DNA of 64,000 nucleotides, from contig NZ_JABAIA010000001.1 in the NCBI RefSeq assembly GCF_012641275.1, forward strand, positions 2,914,001-2,978,000. The letters are read 5' to 3'. The notes beneath the pieces are model-generated. The model was not told where the DNA came from. It saw only the letters and a program-made list of their open reading frames with translations, and ran no database searches. This DNA is from Chitinophaga varians (GTDB lineage Bacteria > Bacteroidota > Bacteroidia > Chitinophagales > Chitinophagaceae). The position numbers were made by a program, and so were the translations under genes. Below are positions 50,385 to 58,936 of this stretch, in pieces; positions within the stretch are counted from its first letter, which is position 1; each line of letters opens with the position of its first letter.

Positions 50385-52295
50385 ATGCTGAATGCAAAAA
50401 TACCGGAAGGGCCACTGGAAGATAAGTGGCGTCATTATAAAGAACATGCTAAGCTGGTCAACCCTGCCAACCGGAAGAAGCTGGAAGTGATTGTGGTGGG
50501 CACAGGACTGGCAGGCAGTTCCATTGCCGCTTCACTGGGGGAGATGGGATACCGGGTGAAAACATTCTGTTTCCAGGATACGCCGCGGCGGGCGCATTCC
50601 GTGGCGGCACAAGGCGGTGTGAATGCCTGTAAGAACTACAAAAACGACGGAGACAATGTGTTCCGCATGTTTTATGATACTATTAAGGGGGGCGATTTCC
50701 GCGCGCGGGAAGCCAATGTGTACCGGCTGGCAGAATGCAGTGCCAGCCTGATAGACCAGGCAGTAGCGCAGGGGGTGCCCTTCGGCCGGGAATACGGCGG
50801 ATATCTCAATAACCGCTCCTTCGGCGGGGTGCAGGTATCGCGTACTTTTTACGCCCGTGGGCAGACCGGTCAACAGTTGCTGCTGGGCGCTTACCAGGCG
50901 CTGATGCGGCAGGTGCATCTTGGCTCGGTGCAGTTGTTTGCGCGGCATGAAATGCTGGACCTTGTAACGATCGATGGCAAGGCAAAAGGAATAATCGTCC
51001 GCAATCTTGATACCGGTGAAATACAACGTCACGGGGCACATGCGGTGATACTGGCCACCGGCGGCTTTGGAAAGATTTATTACCTGTCTACGCTGGCAAT
51101 GGGCTGTAATGGCTCCGCTATCTGGCGGGCCCACAAGAAAGGCGCGCTGATGGCCAATCCCAGCTGGACACAGATCCATCCTACCAGTTTGCCGCAATCC
51201 GGCGAATACCAGTCCAAGCTTACGCTGATGTCGGAATCCCTGCGCAACGATGGCCGTATATGGGTACCTAAAAAAGAACAGGAGGACCGCTTGCCTAACC
51301 AGGTGCCGGAGGAAGACAGGGATTATTACCTGGAGCGCCGTTATCCTGCTTTTGGCAACCTGTCGCCGCGGGACATCGCTTCCCGTGCGGCGAAAGAACG
51401 TATTGATGCGGGCTATGGCGTAGGGCCGTTGAAGAATGCGGTATATCTCGATTTCTCAAAGGCGATTAAAGACCAGGGTGTTGGCAAGATCCGGGAGAAG
51501 TATGGCAACCTGTTCCGCATGTACGAAAAAATCACCGGCGTGGACGCCTATCAGGAGCCGATGAAAATTTCGCCGGCAGCGCATTTTTCCATGGGAGGTT
51601 TGTGGGTGGATTATGAACTGATGACCACCATCCCTGGTTTGTTTGCACTGGGAGAAGCAAATTTCGCTGATCACGGAGCCAACAGGCTGGGAGCTAATTC
51701 CCTGCTGCAGGCCTGCGTGGATGGGTACTTTATAGCGCCATACACGCTGGCCAATTATCTGGCAGATGAAATCAAAACACCGGCAACGGATGTTCAGCAT
51801 CCGGCTTTTGATGCTGCGGCCAAACAGGTGCAGGACCAGCTGCATTTGCTGAAGGGTATCGGTGGTAAATTATCTGCTGATTATTTTCATAAAACGCTGG
51901 GCAAAATATTGTATGATAAATGTGGGTTGTCACGCTCCGCAGAAGGACTGAAGCAGGCAATCGGGGAGATAAAGGCGCTGCGGCAGCAGTTTTATGCCGA
52001 CTTGTTTATTCCGGGTGGACTGACTATCAACAGCGAGTTGGAAAAAGCGGGCAGGGTGGCCGATTATCTTGAGCTGGGGGAGTTGATGTGCCATGATGCA
52101 CTGACGCGGGAAGAGTCGTGCGGAGCGCATTTCCGGGTGGAATATCAGACACCCGAAGGGGAGGCCATGCGTAATGATCAGGATTTTGCTTTTATCTCCG
52201 CGTGGGGATGGGCTGGAGAAAACCAGGCGCCGATATGGAATAAAGAGCCGTTGACATTTGAATTTGTTACACCTACGGTAAGAAGCTATAAATAA
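50385..52295 (+). CDS. sdhA: succinate dehydrogenase/fumarate reductase flavoprotein subunit
   Basis: 636-residue FAD-linked catalytic subunit interconverting succinate and fumarate. The FAD loop is [20 protein letters not shown] (about 49-68), and the covalent FAD His is in [16 protein letters not shown]. The active site includes [25 protein letters not shown] and the [14 protein letters not shown] motif, with [13 protein letters not shown] near the end. Length is normal for the long Bacteroidota form. sdhC precedes by 6 bases and sdhB follows by 5, so the complex is one operon. Confidence 0.96.
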   Translation: MLNAKIPEGPLEDKWRHYKEHAKLVNPANRKKLEVIVVGTGLAGSSIAASLGEMGYRVKTFCFQDTPRRAHSVAAQGGVNACKNYKNDGDNVFRMFYDTIKGGDFRAREANVYRLAECSASLIDQAVAQGVPFGREYGGYLNNRSFGGVQVSRTFYARGQTGQQLLLGAYQALMRQVHLGSVQLFARHEMLDLVTIDGKAKGIIVRNLDTGEIQRHGAHAVILATGGFGKIYYLSTLAMGCNGSAIWRAHKKGALMANPSWTQIHPTSLPQSGEYQSKLTLMSESLRNDGRIWVPKKEQEDRLPNQVPEEDRDYYLERRYPAFGNLSPRDIASRAAKERIDAGYGVGPLKNAVYLDFSKAIKDQGVGKIREKYGNLFRMYEKITGVDAYQEPMKISPAAHFSMGGLWVDYELMTTIPGLFALGEANFADHGANRLGANSLLQACVDGYFIAPYTLANYLADEIKTPATDVQHPAFDAAAKQVQDQLHLLKGIGGKLSADYFHKTLGKILYDKCGLSRSAEGLKQAIGEIKALRQQFYADLFIPGGLTINSELEKAGRVADYLELGELMCHDALTREESCGAHFRVEYQTPEGEAMRNDQDFAFISAWGWAGENQAPIWNKEPLTFEFVTPTVRSYK

Positions 52296-52300
52296 CGTGT

Positions 52301-53047
52301 ATGCATATACGATTAAAAATATGGAGGCAGGAAAACAGCCAGGACACTGGCAAAATGCAGGATTATGAACTGGCGGACGTAAATTCCGACATGTCTTTTC
52401 TGGAGATGCTGGACATGCTGAATGAGCAGCTGCTGGAGCAGGGGCAGCGGGCCATTGAGTTTGACCATGATTGCCGCGAGGGGATCTGCGGGCAGTGTGG
52501 GGTGATGATCAACGGCCGTGCGCACGGGCCTTTAAAAAACACGACCACCTGTCAGCTGCATATGCGCAGTTTCCGGGATGGAGAGACTATTTACATAGAG
52601 CCGTTCCGGGCAACGGCTTTTCCGGTAAAATGTGACCTGAAAATAGACCGTACTGCATTTGACAGGGTGATACAGGCAGGAGGGTACATTGCTGTCAATA
52701 CCGGCCAGGCGCCGGAGGCCAACAGTATCCCGATAGGGCATCCGGTAGCGGAGGCGGCGTTTGATGCGGCTGCCTGTATCGGGTGTGGCGCTTGTGTGGC
52801 AGTGTGTAAAAATTCCAGTGCGGCGTTGTTTACCAGTGCGAAGATCACACATCTGGCATTGTTGCCCCAGGGGGCTGTGGAAGCGCAGGAAAGGGTGCGC
52901 CGCATGGTAGGTCAGATGGATGCCGAAGGGTTCGGTCATTGCAGTAATACAGAAGCTTGTGAAGCAGAGTGCCCGCAACAGATTTCGGTGTTGCATATCG
53001 CCAGAATGAACTGGGAATACAACAAGGCGCAACTGCTGAAAAAATAG
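52301..53047 (+). CDS. sdhB: succinate dehydrogenase/fumarate reductase iron-sulfur subunit
   Basis: 248-residue electron-transfer subunit with three clusters. The [2Fe-2S] site is CREGICGQCGVMIN plus a later Cys in TTTCQLHM. The [4Fe-4S] and [3Fe-4S] sites are CIGCGACVAVCKNSSAAL and the Cys residues of HCSNTEACEAECPQQI. It links SdhA to the heme subunit. It ends the porin-DASS-sdhCAB run. No clear terminator follows directly; a new -7 box occurs 88 bases downstream. Confidence 0.96.
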   Translation: MHIRLKIWRQENSQDTGKMQDYELADVNSDMSFLEMLDMLNEQLLEQGQRAIEFDHDCREGICGQCGVMINGRAHGPLKNTTTCQLHMRSFRDGETIYIEPFRATAFPVKCDLKIDRTAFDRVIQAGGYIAVNTGQAPEANSIPIGHPVAEAAFDAAACIGCGACVAVCKNSSAALFTSAKITHLALLPQGAVEAQERVRRMVGQMDAEGFGHCSNTEACEAECPQQISVLHIARMNWEYNKAQLLKK

Positions 53048-53134
53048 CGCAGTATTACGTTTCAGCGCATACGTAGTTATACGTAATTTGAAAATTTTCC
53101 TGTTTAAAAAGAATGTTATTTGCTGAAATATTCG

Positions 53135-53142
53135 TAGATTTG
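53135..53142 (+). promoter_or_regulatory. -7 box upstream of the TIG lipoprotein gene
   Basis: TAGATTTG, a full match to TAnnTTTG, about 120 bases before the start codon, implying a leader of about 115 bases. A TTTG at 53119-53122 is too close to be a normal -33 element. Confidence 0.35.
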
Positions 53143-53264
53143 CATCCGCTTTAATCACCGAAGAAATACTGTTGCGAATAAGAGTTGCTACATGCAATAG
53201 TGTTACCCCGGATTTTATTTGTAACAGGGTTTGTTACCCTACCCCAAAATGAAGAATTAAAAAG

Positions 53265-53633
53265 ATGAAACATTACAACATGTTTGTGGTGGCCCTTATG
53301 CTGCTGGTAGTAGCTATGACGGCCTGTTCCCCAAACCAGACGAAAAAAGAAACAGCTACAGTGGCCGGTAATGCCGGTAATTTTCTGATCATCAGAGGTC
53401 ATGGATTTAGTAAAGAAAAAGCAGCTAACAAAGTGATCTTTGGCGATGTGGCAGCGCAGGTATTGCGTGCAAATGCCGACTATCTGCTGGTACAGGTACC
53501 AGAGCAGAAAGCAGACACTGTACAAGTGGTAGTAGCAGTAGGAGACAAAACCTCCAACGCGATGTTGTTTGAGTACAACACTACACGGAAGCTGGTAGCA
53601 TCCGTGCAGAACATTGCCGGCGTGGCATATTAA
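53265..53633 (+). CDS. single-domain IPT/TIG lipoprotein
   Basis: 122-residue exported lipoprotein. The signal MKHYNMFVVALMLLVVAMTAC ends in a lipobox with Cys21. The mature part is one IPT/TIG immunoglobulin-like domain: NFLIIRGHGFSKEKAANKVIFG and the final strand KTSNAMLFEY. TIG domains usually form parts of larger surface proteins, for example SusE/F-like glycan binders or adhesins; here it stands alone. Binding partner unknown. A strong bidirectional terminator follows, shared with the tandem SGNH gene. Confidence 0.8.
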   Translation: MKHYNMFVVALMLLVVAMTACSPNQTKKETATVAGNAGNFLIIRGHGFSKEKAANKVIFGDVAAQVLRANADYLLVQVPEQKADTVQVVVAVGDKTSNAMLFEYNTTRKLVASVQNIAGVAY

Positions 53634-53686
53634 TAACACAGCGTTTTAGTTGTTATACCATAGCTTTATTTGTAAAGTAGAAGTGA

Positions 53687-53730
53687 AAAAAAGGGCGTCT
53701 CTTACCGAGGCGCCCTTTTTTATTTTTTTC
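53687..53730. terminator. bidirectional terminator between TIG and SGNH genes
   Basis: Perfect 11-base-pair outer stem AAAAAAGGGCG/CGCCCTTTTTT (53687-53697, 53711-53721), with A-run and T-run sides, between converging genes. Confidence 0.9.
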
Positions 53731-53744
53731 AGGGAGATTTCCTG

Positions 53745-55706
53745 TCAGATTTTTATCAACCGGTGACGGTACCGTTCGCGGCCACAGGTCAACTGAATGA
53801 TGTATATGCCAGGCGCCCATCCGTCCACAGACAGCGTTGTCCTTCCTGCACGGCGTTCGCTCAGTATCCTGTTGCCCGCCGCGTTATACACTTCCAGTAT
53901 AAAAGGTGCATTATTTACCGTCGGTATTATTACATAACTGGTGGCAGGGTTGGGAAATATCGTCAGGGGGCTGCTGCCTGCCGTTGCAAGACCGGTTCCT
54001 GCATGGGTGATTTCAGGCGCGGCCATTACCGGCGCGGGACCGCTGGTGTCAGGACATAGGGCAGCAGGGATGTATTTGTCTACCACCCGCTGAAACAAAA
54101 CGCGATGGCCTGCGGCGTTAAAATGCACATCATCACCGCTATTGTATTCGGAAAGGATGTACCCGTTGGGCTGTGCCAGTCCGCTCCAGAAATCAATGGC
54201 TTTGTCGCCGAAATAGAGGTTGATGGTGTCTTTCATCTGCGCCAGCCGTAGCGCTGCTGCATAGCCCAGATTGCTTCTGGGTTGTGTGGTGGCCACCCAC
54301 AGCGGCACGTGATGCAGTGCGGCCTCCTGCTTCAGTGCGAGATAATTGGCGGTTTGTTTGGACAGGGGAAAGTTCCGTGCTTCATCATTGCTAGGCATAT
54401 TGATGATGATCGCATCCGCCTGCAGGGCAATGGCTTTCGTGATATTATGCGCTGTGTCCACGCTGTAAGTGATGCCGGACACCGTGTATGGCGGCGTTCC
54501 GGTGGGCATAATTGCCTGCGTGGTGTTACTGCCGAATGCCATCAGAATGATGGAGTCTGCGCTGTTATGCTGTTGTTTGAGATAACGGTTGTACCGCATT
54601 ACCCATGCGCTGTCGCGGTCCGGAAGGCCATTGCCCCACGCCGTCGAAGAACCCAGTACTACAATGCGCAGTGGTTTGTTGCAACTGCCGGGCACATATA
54701 TCACTTTGCCGCCAGCAACGTTGCTGTAGTAGTGGCGGTTCAGCGTGGCTTCCATATTAAGCCGGTAATAGTATTGCTGATTGAGCGCAACAGTGGTATC
54801 GGTGAACTGGTAATTGCGTGGTGTGGAGGCGTTACCTGCTGCGTTGACATTGCCAACAGCTATCCAGCTGATCGTATCGATGCTGCGCTCGATGGTAAAT
54901 TTCACCGTACTGTTTTCTTCGCTGGTGCTCCAGGAGAGTTGTAGCCGCTGTCCTGCGGTGGCCACCGTGAAAGCTGACAGGCGAAAGGGTGGGGCGGGGG
55001 CTGTGGTGCATAACACCTGCGGCAGCTGCATGGCTACTACTCTGTCGAACAGGATGCGTTGTCCGGCGGAATTCAGCAGGGCATCGTCACCGCTGTTGTA
55101 GGCCGGCAGTATGTACCCTCTGTTGTCGGCCAGTCCGGTCCAGAAATCGATCGCTTTGCTGCCGAAGTAACTGACGATGCTGTCTTTCATTTGCGTCAGG
55201 CGGGCGCCGGCGGCCAGTCCGAGGTTTCCGCGTGGTTGTGTGGTGGCTACCCACAACGGAATGTTGTACAACGCTGCTTGCCGGGCCAGGGCGAGCAGGT
55301 TTGCCACCTGTACGGTCATGGGGAAGTTGCGTGCTTCATCTTCATTGGGGATGTTGATGATAATGGCGTCAGGCGACAGCGCAATGGCGCGGGTAATGTT
55401 ACAGGTGGTGTCTACCGTGAAGGTGTTGCCGGACACTGTGTATGGCGGCGTTCCGTTGGCCTGAAGGGTATGCGTGGTATTACCGCCTTTGGCGAGGATG
55501 ATCACCGTATCAGACGGATGATGGGAGGCCTTCAGATAGCGGCGGTAGTGGAATGTCCAGGCGCTGTCCCGTACCGGCACGCCATTACCCCAGGCGGTGG
55601 AGGAGCCCAGCACAACGATCTTCAGGGGATTGGTGCAGGTTTGGGAATAGCCGTTTAAAAATGATAACAGAATAAGGAAGGCGAGCAAATAGTACAGCTG
55701 TTTCAT
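53745..55706 (-). CDS. tandem SGNH/GDSL hydrolase with T9SS type A sorting domain
   Basis: 653-residue exported protein made of two SGNH domains, a linker and a sorting tail. The signal peptide ends about residue 21. Domain 1 (about 27-240) begins LKIVVLGSSTAWGNGVPVRD. A fibronectin-III-like linker (about 245-345) follows. Domain 2 (about 350-550) begins LRIVVLGSSTAWGNGLPDRD and is a clear duplicate. Domain 2 has the catalytic DxxH (D525, H528 in GDDVHFNAAGHR); domain 1 has GDDALLNSAGQR, so the His is Leu210. The last 80 residues are a T9SS type A sorting domain (LTIFPNPATSYVII to HRLIKI). It is probably a secreted esterase of surface polysaccharide. Confidence 0.92.
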   Translation of the reverse strand: MKQLYYLLAFLILLSFLNGYSQTCTNPLKIVVLGSSTAWGNGVPVRDSAWTFHYRRYLKASHHPSDTVIILAKGGNTTHTLQANGTPPYTVSGNTFTVDTTCNITRAIALSPDAIIINIPNEDEARNFPMTVQVANLLALARQAALYNIPLWVATTQPRGNLGLAAGARLTQMKDSIVSYFGSKAIDFWTGLADNRGYILPAYNSGDDALLNSAGQRILFDRVVAMQLPQVLCTTAPAPPFRLSAFTVATAGQRLQLSWSTSEENSTVKFTIERSIDTISWIAVGNVNAAGNASTPRNYQFTDTTVALNQQYYYRLNMEATLNRHYYSNVAGGKVIYVPGSCNKPLRIVVLGSSTAWGNGLPDRDSAWVMRYNRYLKQQHNSADSIILMAFGSNTTQAIMPTGTPPYTVSGITYSVDTAHNITKAIALQADAIIINMPSNDEARNFPLSKQTANYLALKQEAALHHVPLWVATTQPRSNLGYAAALRLAQMKDTINLYFGDKAIDFWSGLAQPNGYILSEYNSGDDVHFNAAGHRVLFQRVVDKYIPAALCPDTSGPAPVMAAPEITHAGTGLATAGSSPLTIFPNPATSYVIIPTVNNAPFILEVYNAAGNRILSERRAGRTTLSVDGWAPGIYIIQLTCGRERYRHRLIKI

Positions 55707-55824
55707 GGGCGTGGATAATAAGGGATTAAAAATAAAATTCAGCTACGGTAGGGTATACGAAAACAGGGGGTGTGTATTGCGGCTATAGGCTATCTAAATA
55801 TAAACAATTAATCCCGCTTGCCGG

Positions 55825-55857
55825 AAAAAAAGAGGTTGTCTTATACAAGACAACCTC
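55825..55857 (-). terminator. intrinsic terminator after the DUF4377/META gene
   Basis: Perfect 11-base-pair stem (55832-55842, 55847-55857) with a four-base loop, followed on the minus strand by a run of seven T. Confidence 0.88.
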
Positions 55858-55884
55858 CTCTGTTATAATGGGTTACTAAGTAGT

Positions 55885-56619
55885 CTATTGAAGGTCTTTA
55901 GGCTGCATGCCGAAGATCATTACCAGCTTGTCGTTTTCGTAGAAGTTCAGCGTCTGGTCGGCCACGTCATAGCGGTAAGTATGTTCTCCGATCATCTTCA
56001 GAAATTCAGCTTCGCGGCGCATCACATTTTCATCCATGCAAGCCATTCTTGTGCTGATCGCCATTGTAAAGGTAATGTTTTCTCCGTTAGCATGGTAACC
56101 TCCGGAAATACTATTACAACCGCCTTTACCATGGAAACGTTTGGTGGCAGGATCAAACTCTACCCAGATGCCGGACTGCGTCAGCGTGCTGTCTCCGAGT
56201 TTGATAAGATTCCATCTTTTGCTGGCGATAAATGCCCATGGGGAGCCCTTTTCAGGTGTCGTGTTTACTTTTTTCTTCTCTAATACTTTCCGCAGGGTGT
56301 ATCTGATAGAAGAACCGTCTGCAGGAGGATTTTTAACGGGCGTAACCCTCACCAGCAACTTGTAGCGATAGCCGGGCGTATATTTGAATCCTTCAATGTT
56401 CGTGTAGAGGTTAGACCATTCTGTATCCTTCACTCCTTTGATCTGCAGGCATTCCATCGGCGCAACGCCCGTGCATGGCTCCTTGGATTCCTTAACATAA
56501 ATAGTCTGATTTTTTGAGGTCTGCTGCTTCTGTACAGGCTTCACGGGCGTCATCAGTGTCGTAGCCAGCGTCAATGCTAATTCTAAAAACATACTTGTGA
56601 GTTTAATCTTTAACAACAA
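55885..56619 (-). CDS. DUF4377 and META domain protein
   Basis: 244-residue exported protein. The N-terminus (FLELALTLATTLMTPV) is a short signal or anchor. Residues about 38-115 match DUF4377: QTIYVKESKEPCTGVAPMECLQIKG and YTPGYRYKLLVRVTPVKNPP. Residues about 128-244 match a META (HslJ-like) domain: GSPWAFIASKRWNLIKLGD, GKGGCNSISGGYHANGENITF and RMACMDENVMRREAEFLKM, with the conserved Gly-Cys-Asn. META proteins are linked to heat-shock or motility, mostly without known activity. It is monocistronic with its own terminator. Confidence 0.88.
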   Translation of the reverse strand: MLLKIKLTSMFLELALTLATTLMTPVKPVQKQQTSKNQTIYVKESKEPCTGVAPMECLQIKGVKDTEWSNLYTNIEGFKYTPGYRYKLLVRVTPVKNPPADGSSIRYTLRKVLEKKKVNTTPEKGSPWAFIASKRWNLIKLGDSTLTQSGIWVEFDPATKRFHGKGGCNSISGGYHANGENITFTMAISTRMACMDENVMRREAEFLKMIGEHTYRYDVADQTLNFYENDKLVMIFGMQPKDLQ

Positions 56620-56697
56620 AAGGTACCTGACGGTTTACTTTTGTCAGAATACCTTCTGTTTGCAAAAACGCTGCCAGCATACAGAATGTTACAACTG

Positions 56698-57579
56698 TCA
56701 TGGTGATTTCCGTTTTCCAATCCGCTGAATAATGCTGGTGTAGTAAGCCAGTTTATCTTTTCCCGGCAGGCTGATCACCTTTACATCATTGGCGGTAAGC
56801 AGGTCCAGCTTGAATTTGGAGGCTGGCACCAGTTCTTCCGGAATGTAATAATAGAGTGTGTTGGGCACCGGCACGTTTTTATGGTGAAATTTCTGACGGG
56901 CCCTGTAAGTGAGCAGCCACCACAGGTCTGTTTCCACAAAATCGAGCGACAACCCGAAGATGTGGATATCATGCGTAAAGAAGAAGTCGATCCACGAATG
57001 ATAGTACACCTGTTTGGCGTGTATACGTCGCAGTAAAGATTCTTTTGGAACTTCCTTGCTGGAGTAGAAGGTGCCGCTCACCACGTAGTTGCGCATCAGC
57101 TGAAGCTGGCCGCCGTAGTGCTCAAACCCGAGATTGATGCTCATGGGATTGAGGCAGTCGCCATGGATATGCCAATAATAGATGTCATCCATGGTGTATC
57201 TGCGAAAGATGCTGTAAAATTTTTCGTTGATAAGGCTGGTATTTTCATAAGGAGTCCGGCCTTCCAGGGTAAACTCATAGTTGGTGGTCAGGATGTGCGC
57301 CGGCTTCAATGCACGGATGGCGGCATGGATGCCATTGGCTTTGATTTCGGCGGCTTTGATGGCGATAAACGCTTTCAGTTCCCTTTCACGGAGTTTTTCT
57401 CTTTTGATGGCGGTTAAAAAAACCTCTTCATACAGCAGCGGGAATGGCTTTTTGTCGTCCAGTTCCACGCAGTCTCCTGTATGACAGAAGGTGATGATAT
57501 CCTGCAGCAGGTCTTTCCAGCTTTGTCCGCTGGAAATGTTGTTGATATCATTTCCGATTAATAAAATAAGGTTGTTCAT
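56698..57579 (-). CDS. SIR2-like domain protein
   Basis: 293-residue protein of the SIR2-like (NAD-binding Rossmann) group. The N-terminal nucleotide loop is ILLIGNDINNIS (5-16), altered from the usual LGAGxS. The TTNYD motif reads TTNYE (98-102), and the His of WHIHG (136-140) is in place of the catalytic His region. Such domains hydrolyse NAD in several phage-defence systems, but this gene has no known defence partner. It starts 17 bases after alkB ends, so it is probably in the glycosylase-alkB operon. Whether it acts in repair, stress or defence is open. Confidence 0.75.
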   Translation of the reverse strand: MNNLILLIGNDINNISSGQSWKDLLQDIITFCHTGDCVELDDKKPFPLLYEEVFLTAIKREKLRERELKAFIAIKAAEIKANGIHAAIRALKPAHILTTNYEFTLEGRTPYENTSLINEKFYSIFRRYTMDDIYYWHIHGDCLNPMSINLGFEHYGGQLQLMRNYVVSGTFYSSKEVPKESLLRRIHAKQVYYHSWIDFFFTHDIHIFGLSLDFVETDLWWLLTYRARQKFHHKNVPVPNTLYYYIPEELVPASKFKLDLLTANDVKVISLPGKDKLAYYTSIIQRIGKRKSP

Positions 57580-57596
57580 AGCAGGTGTATATGGTT

Positions 57597-58217
57597 TTAG
57601 GGGTGGATAAAGCGGAAGGTGAGGTTGATCCTTCCGGAAATCTGCCGGTTTGTTTTGGGTACCTGATGTTCCCAGTACTGCTGCAGCGTCCCTTTCATGA
57701 CCAGGAGGGAGCCATGTTCCAGCAATATTTCATGTTTCAGGTGATGATCATTTTTATAGCGTAATAAAAAACGGCGGGAGGCGCCGAAGTTGACAGAGGC
57801 GATCACCGGATGGGGGCCCAGTTCGGGTTCGTCATCGGCATGCCAGCCCATAGAGTCGCTGCCGCTGCGATAAAGGTTAAGCAATACACTATTGAAACCA
57901 GTGCCGGAAGCCGGGGTGATGCGGGCCCTTATTTCTTCCAGTGCCGGTGTCCATGGGCTGGGCGCAAAAGTATTGCCGGAAAAACTATAGGAAGTGGCAG
58001 CATCTCCGTACCAGGCCATTAATCGCGGAAATAAAACCTGTTTGCCATACATATTCATCGATTCCTGCTTCCAGTCGATTGTGTCCAGTAATGTCTGATA
58101 ATAATTATCACTTTCCGCCGGCTTGAAAAAGCGCGGATAATAAGCCAGTTCTCCGTTCTTAAGATGGATGGCATTCCCGGGACCGGGCTCTTCAAAAAGG
58201 CTTCCCTGCAAACTCAT
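57597..58217 (-). CDS. alkB: AlkB-family 2-oxoglutarate/Fe(II) dioxygenase
   Basis: 206-residue oxidative DNA-alkylation repair enzyme. The iron ligands are H126 and D128 in WHADDE and H184 in YWEHQVP. The 2-oxoglutarate-binding Arg lies in GRINLTFR (R196, R202). The substrate-lid region includes LFPRLMAWYGD. The layout is closer to the ALKBH2/3 type than to E. coli AlkB. The glycosylase gene lies upstream by 41 bases on the same strand, so direct reversal and base-excision repair of alkylation are encoded together. A -7 box right before the start suggests a second, leaderless transcript. Confidence 0.92.
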   Translation of the reverse strand: MSLQGSLFEEPGPGNAIHLKNGELAYYPRFFKPAESDNYYQTLLDTIDWKQESMNMYGKQVLFPRLMAWYGDAATSYSFSGNTFAPSPWTPALEEIRARITPASGTGFNSVLLNLYRSGSDSMGWHADDEPELGPHPVIASVNFGASRRFLLRYKNDHHLKHEILLEHGSLLVMKGTLQQYWEHQVPKTNRQISGRINLTFRFIHP

Positions 58218-58221
58218 GATA

Positions 58222-58229
58222 CAAATTTA
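58222..58229 (-). promoter_or_regulatory. -7 box directly before alkB
   Basis: On the minus strand TAAATTTG, a full match to TAnnTTTG, ends 4 bases before the alkB start codon; the transcript would be leaderless. Confidence 0.35.
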
Positions 58230-58258
58230 CAACGGCAGTACGCAATGTATTTACATGC

Positions 58259-58885
58259 TTATTGATCTTTCCATTGCCAGAGATAGCGGCAGGCATGGGT
58301 CCGGTAGGGGGCCCACTTAGCGGAGATCGTCTTCATCTTCTCGCGGAAAGCTTTTTTGTCGCTGTTGTCCAGCTTGTAAAGACGGGCCATGGCCTGTTGT
58401 ATGCCCAGGTCGTCTATGGAGAAAATATCTTCGCGGTGAAGGTGGAACATGAGCAGCATTTCCACTGTCCACCGGCCTACGCCTTTGATTTGGGTAAGAC
58501 ATACGATCACGGCTTCGTTGTCCATTTTATGCAGCCGCGCATCGGTGAGCTTTTCAGCGATCACAAAGTTGGCCACATTATGCACATAGGACACTTTGGC
58601 GTTGGACAATCCGATGGAGCGCAGCACTGCCGGATCGGTGGCTGCTACCTGTTGAGGGGTCGGTTCTTTATTGTCGTAAAGGGCAAGGAAACGGGCATAA
58701 ATCACATCAGCCACTTTGGTGGAGAGTTGCTGGCTCATAATAGCGGCAATGAGGCGCAACGGGAAGTTCCGGCGTTTCTCCTGAGCATCCAGCGGACCTT
58801 TGATGATCTTTTGCAGTTTTTTGTCCTTGCTGAGATGGGAGATATAAGCATGCTCCGTTACCGGAGTGCCTGATGGTCTGGGCAT
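58259..58885 (-). CDS. DNA-3-methyladenine glycosylase (HhH-GPD family)
   Basis: 208-residue AlkA/MAG-like glycosylase that removes alkylated bases. The core starts LIAAIMSQQLSTKVADVIY (about 45-63), the helix-hairpin-helix is IKGVGRWTVEML (133-144), and the catalytic Asp lies in FSIDDLG (155-161). The N-terminus is short, lacking the extra AlkA domain, as in other compact bacterial members. It precedes alkB and the SIR2-like gene on the same strand. Substrate range (3-methyladenine versus wider) is not visible. Confidence 0.92.
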   Translation of the reverse strand: MPRPSGTPVTEHAYISHLSKDKKLQKIIKGPLDAQEKRRNFPLRLIAAIMSQQLSTKVADVIYARFLALYDNKEPTPQQVAATDPAVLRSIGLSNAKVSYVHNVANFVIAEKLTDARLHKMDNEAVIVCLTQIKGVGRWTVEMLLMFHLHREDIFSIDDLGIQQAMARLYKLDNSDKKAFREKMKTISAKWAPYRTHACRYLWQWKDQ

Positions 58886-58936
58886 AAACGTTTGATTAGA
58901 TGGTTATATCCGCTATCCTGCACTCCGGTAAGGGCG

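Noticed and set aside
56698..57579. SIR2-like gene as part of a known defence island
   Set aside because: No Argonaute, HerA, ThsA-type or restriction partner is nearby; the neighbours are DNA repair genes.
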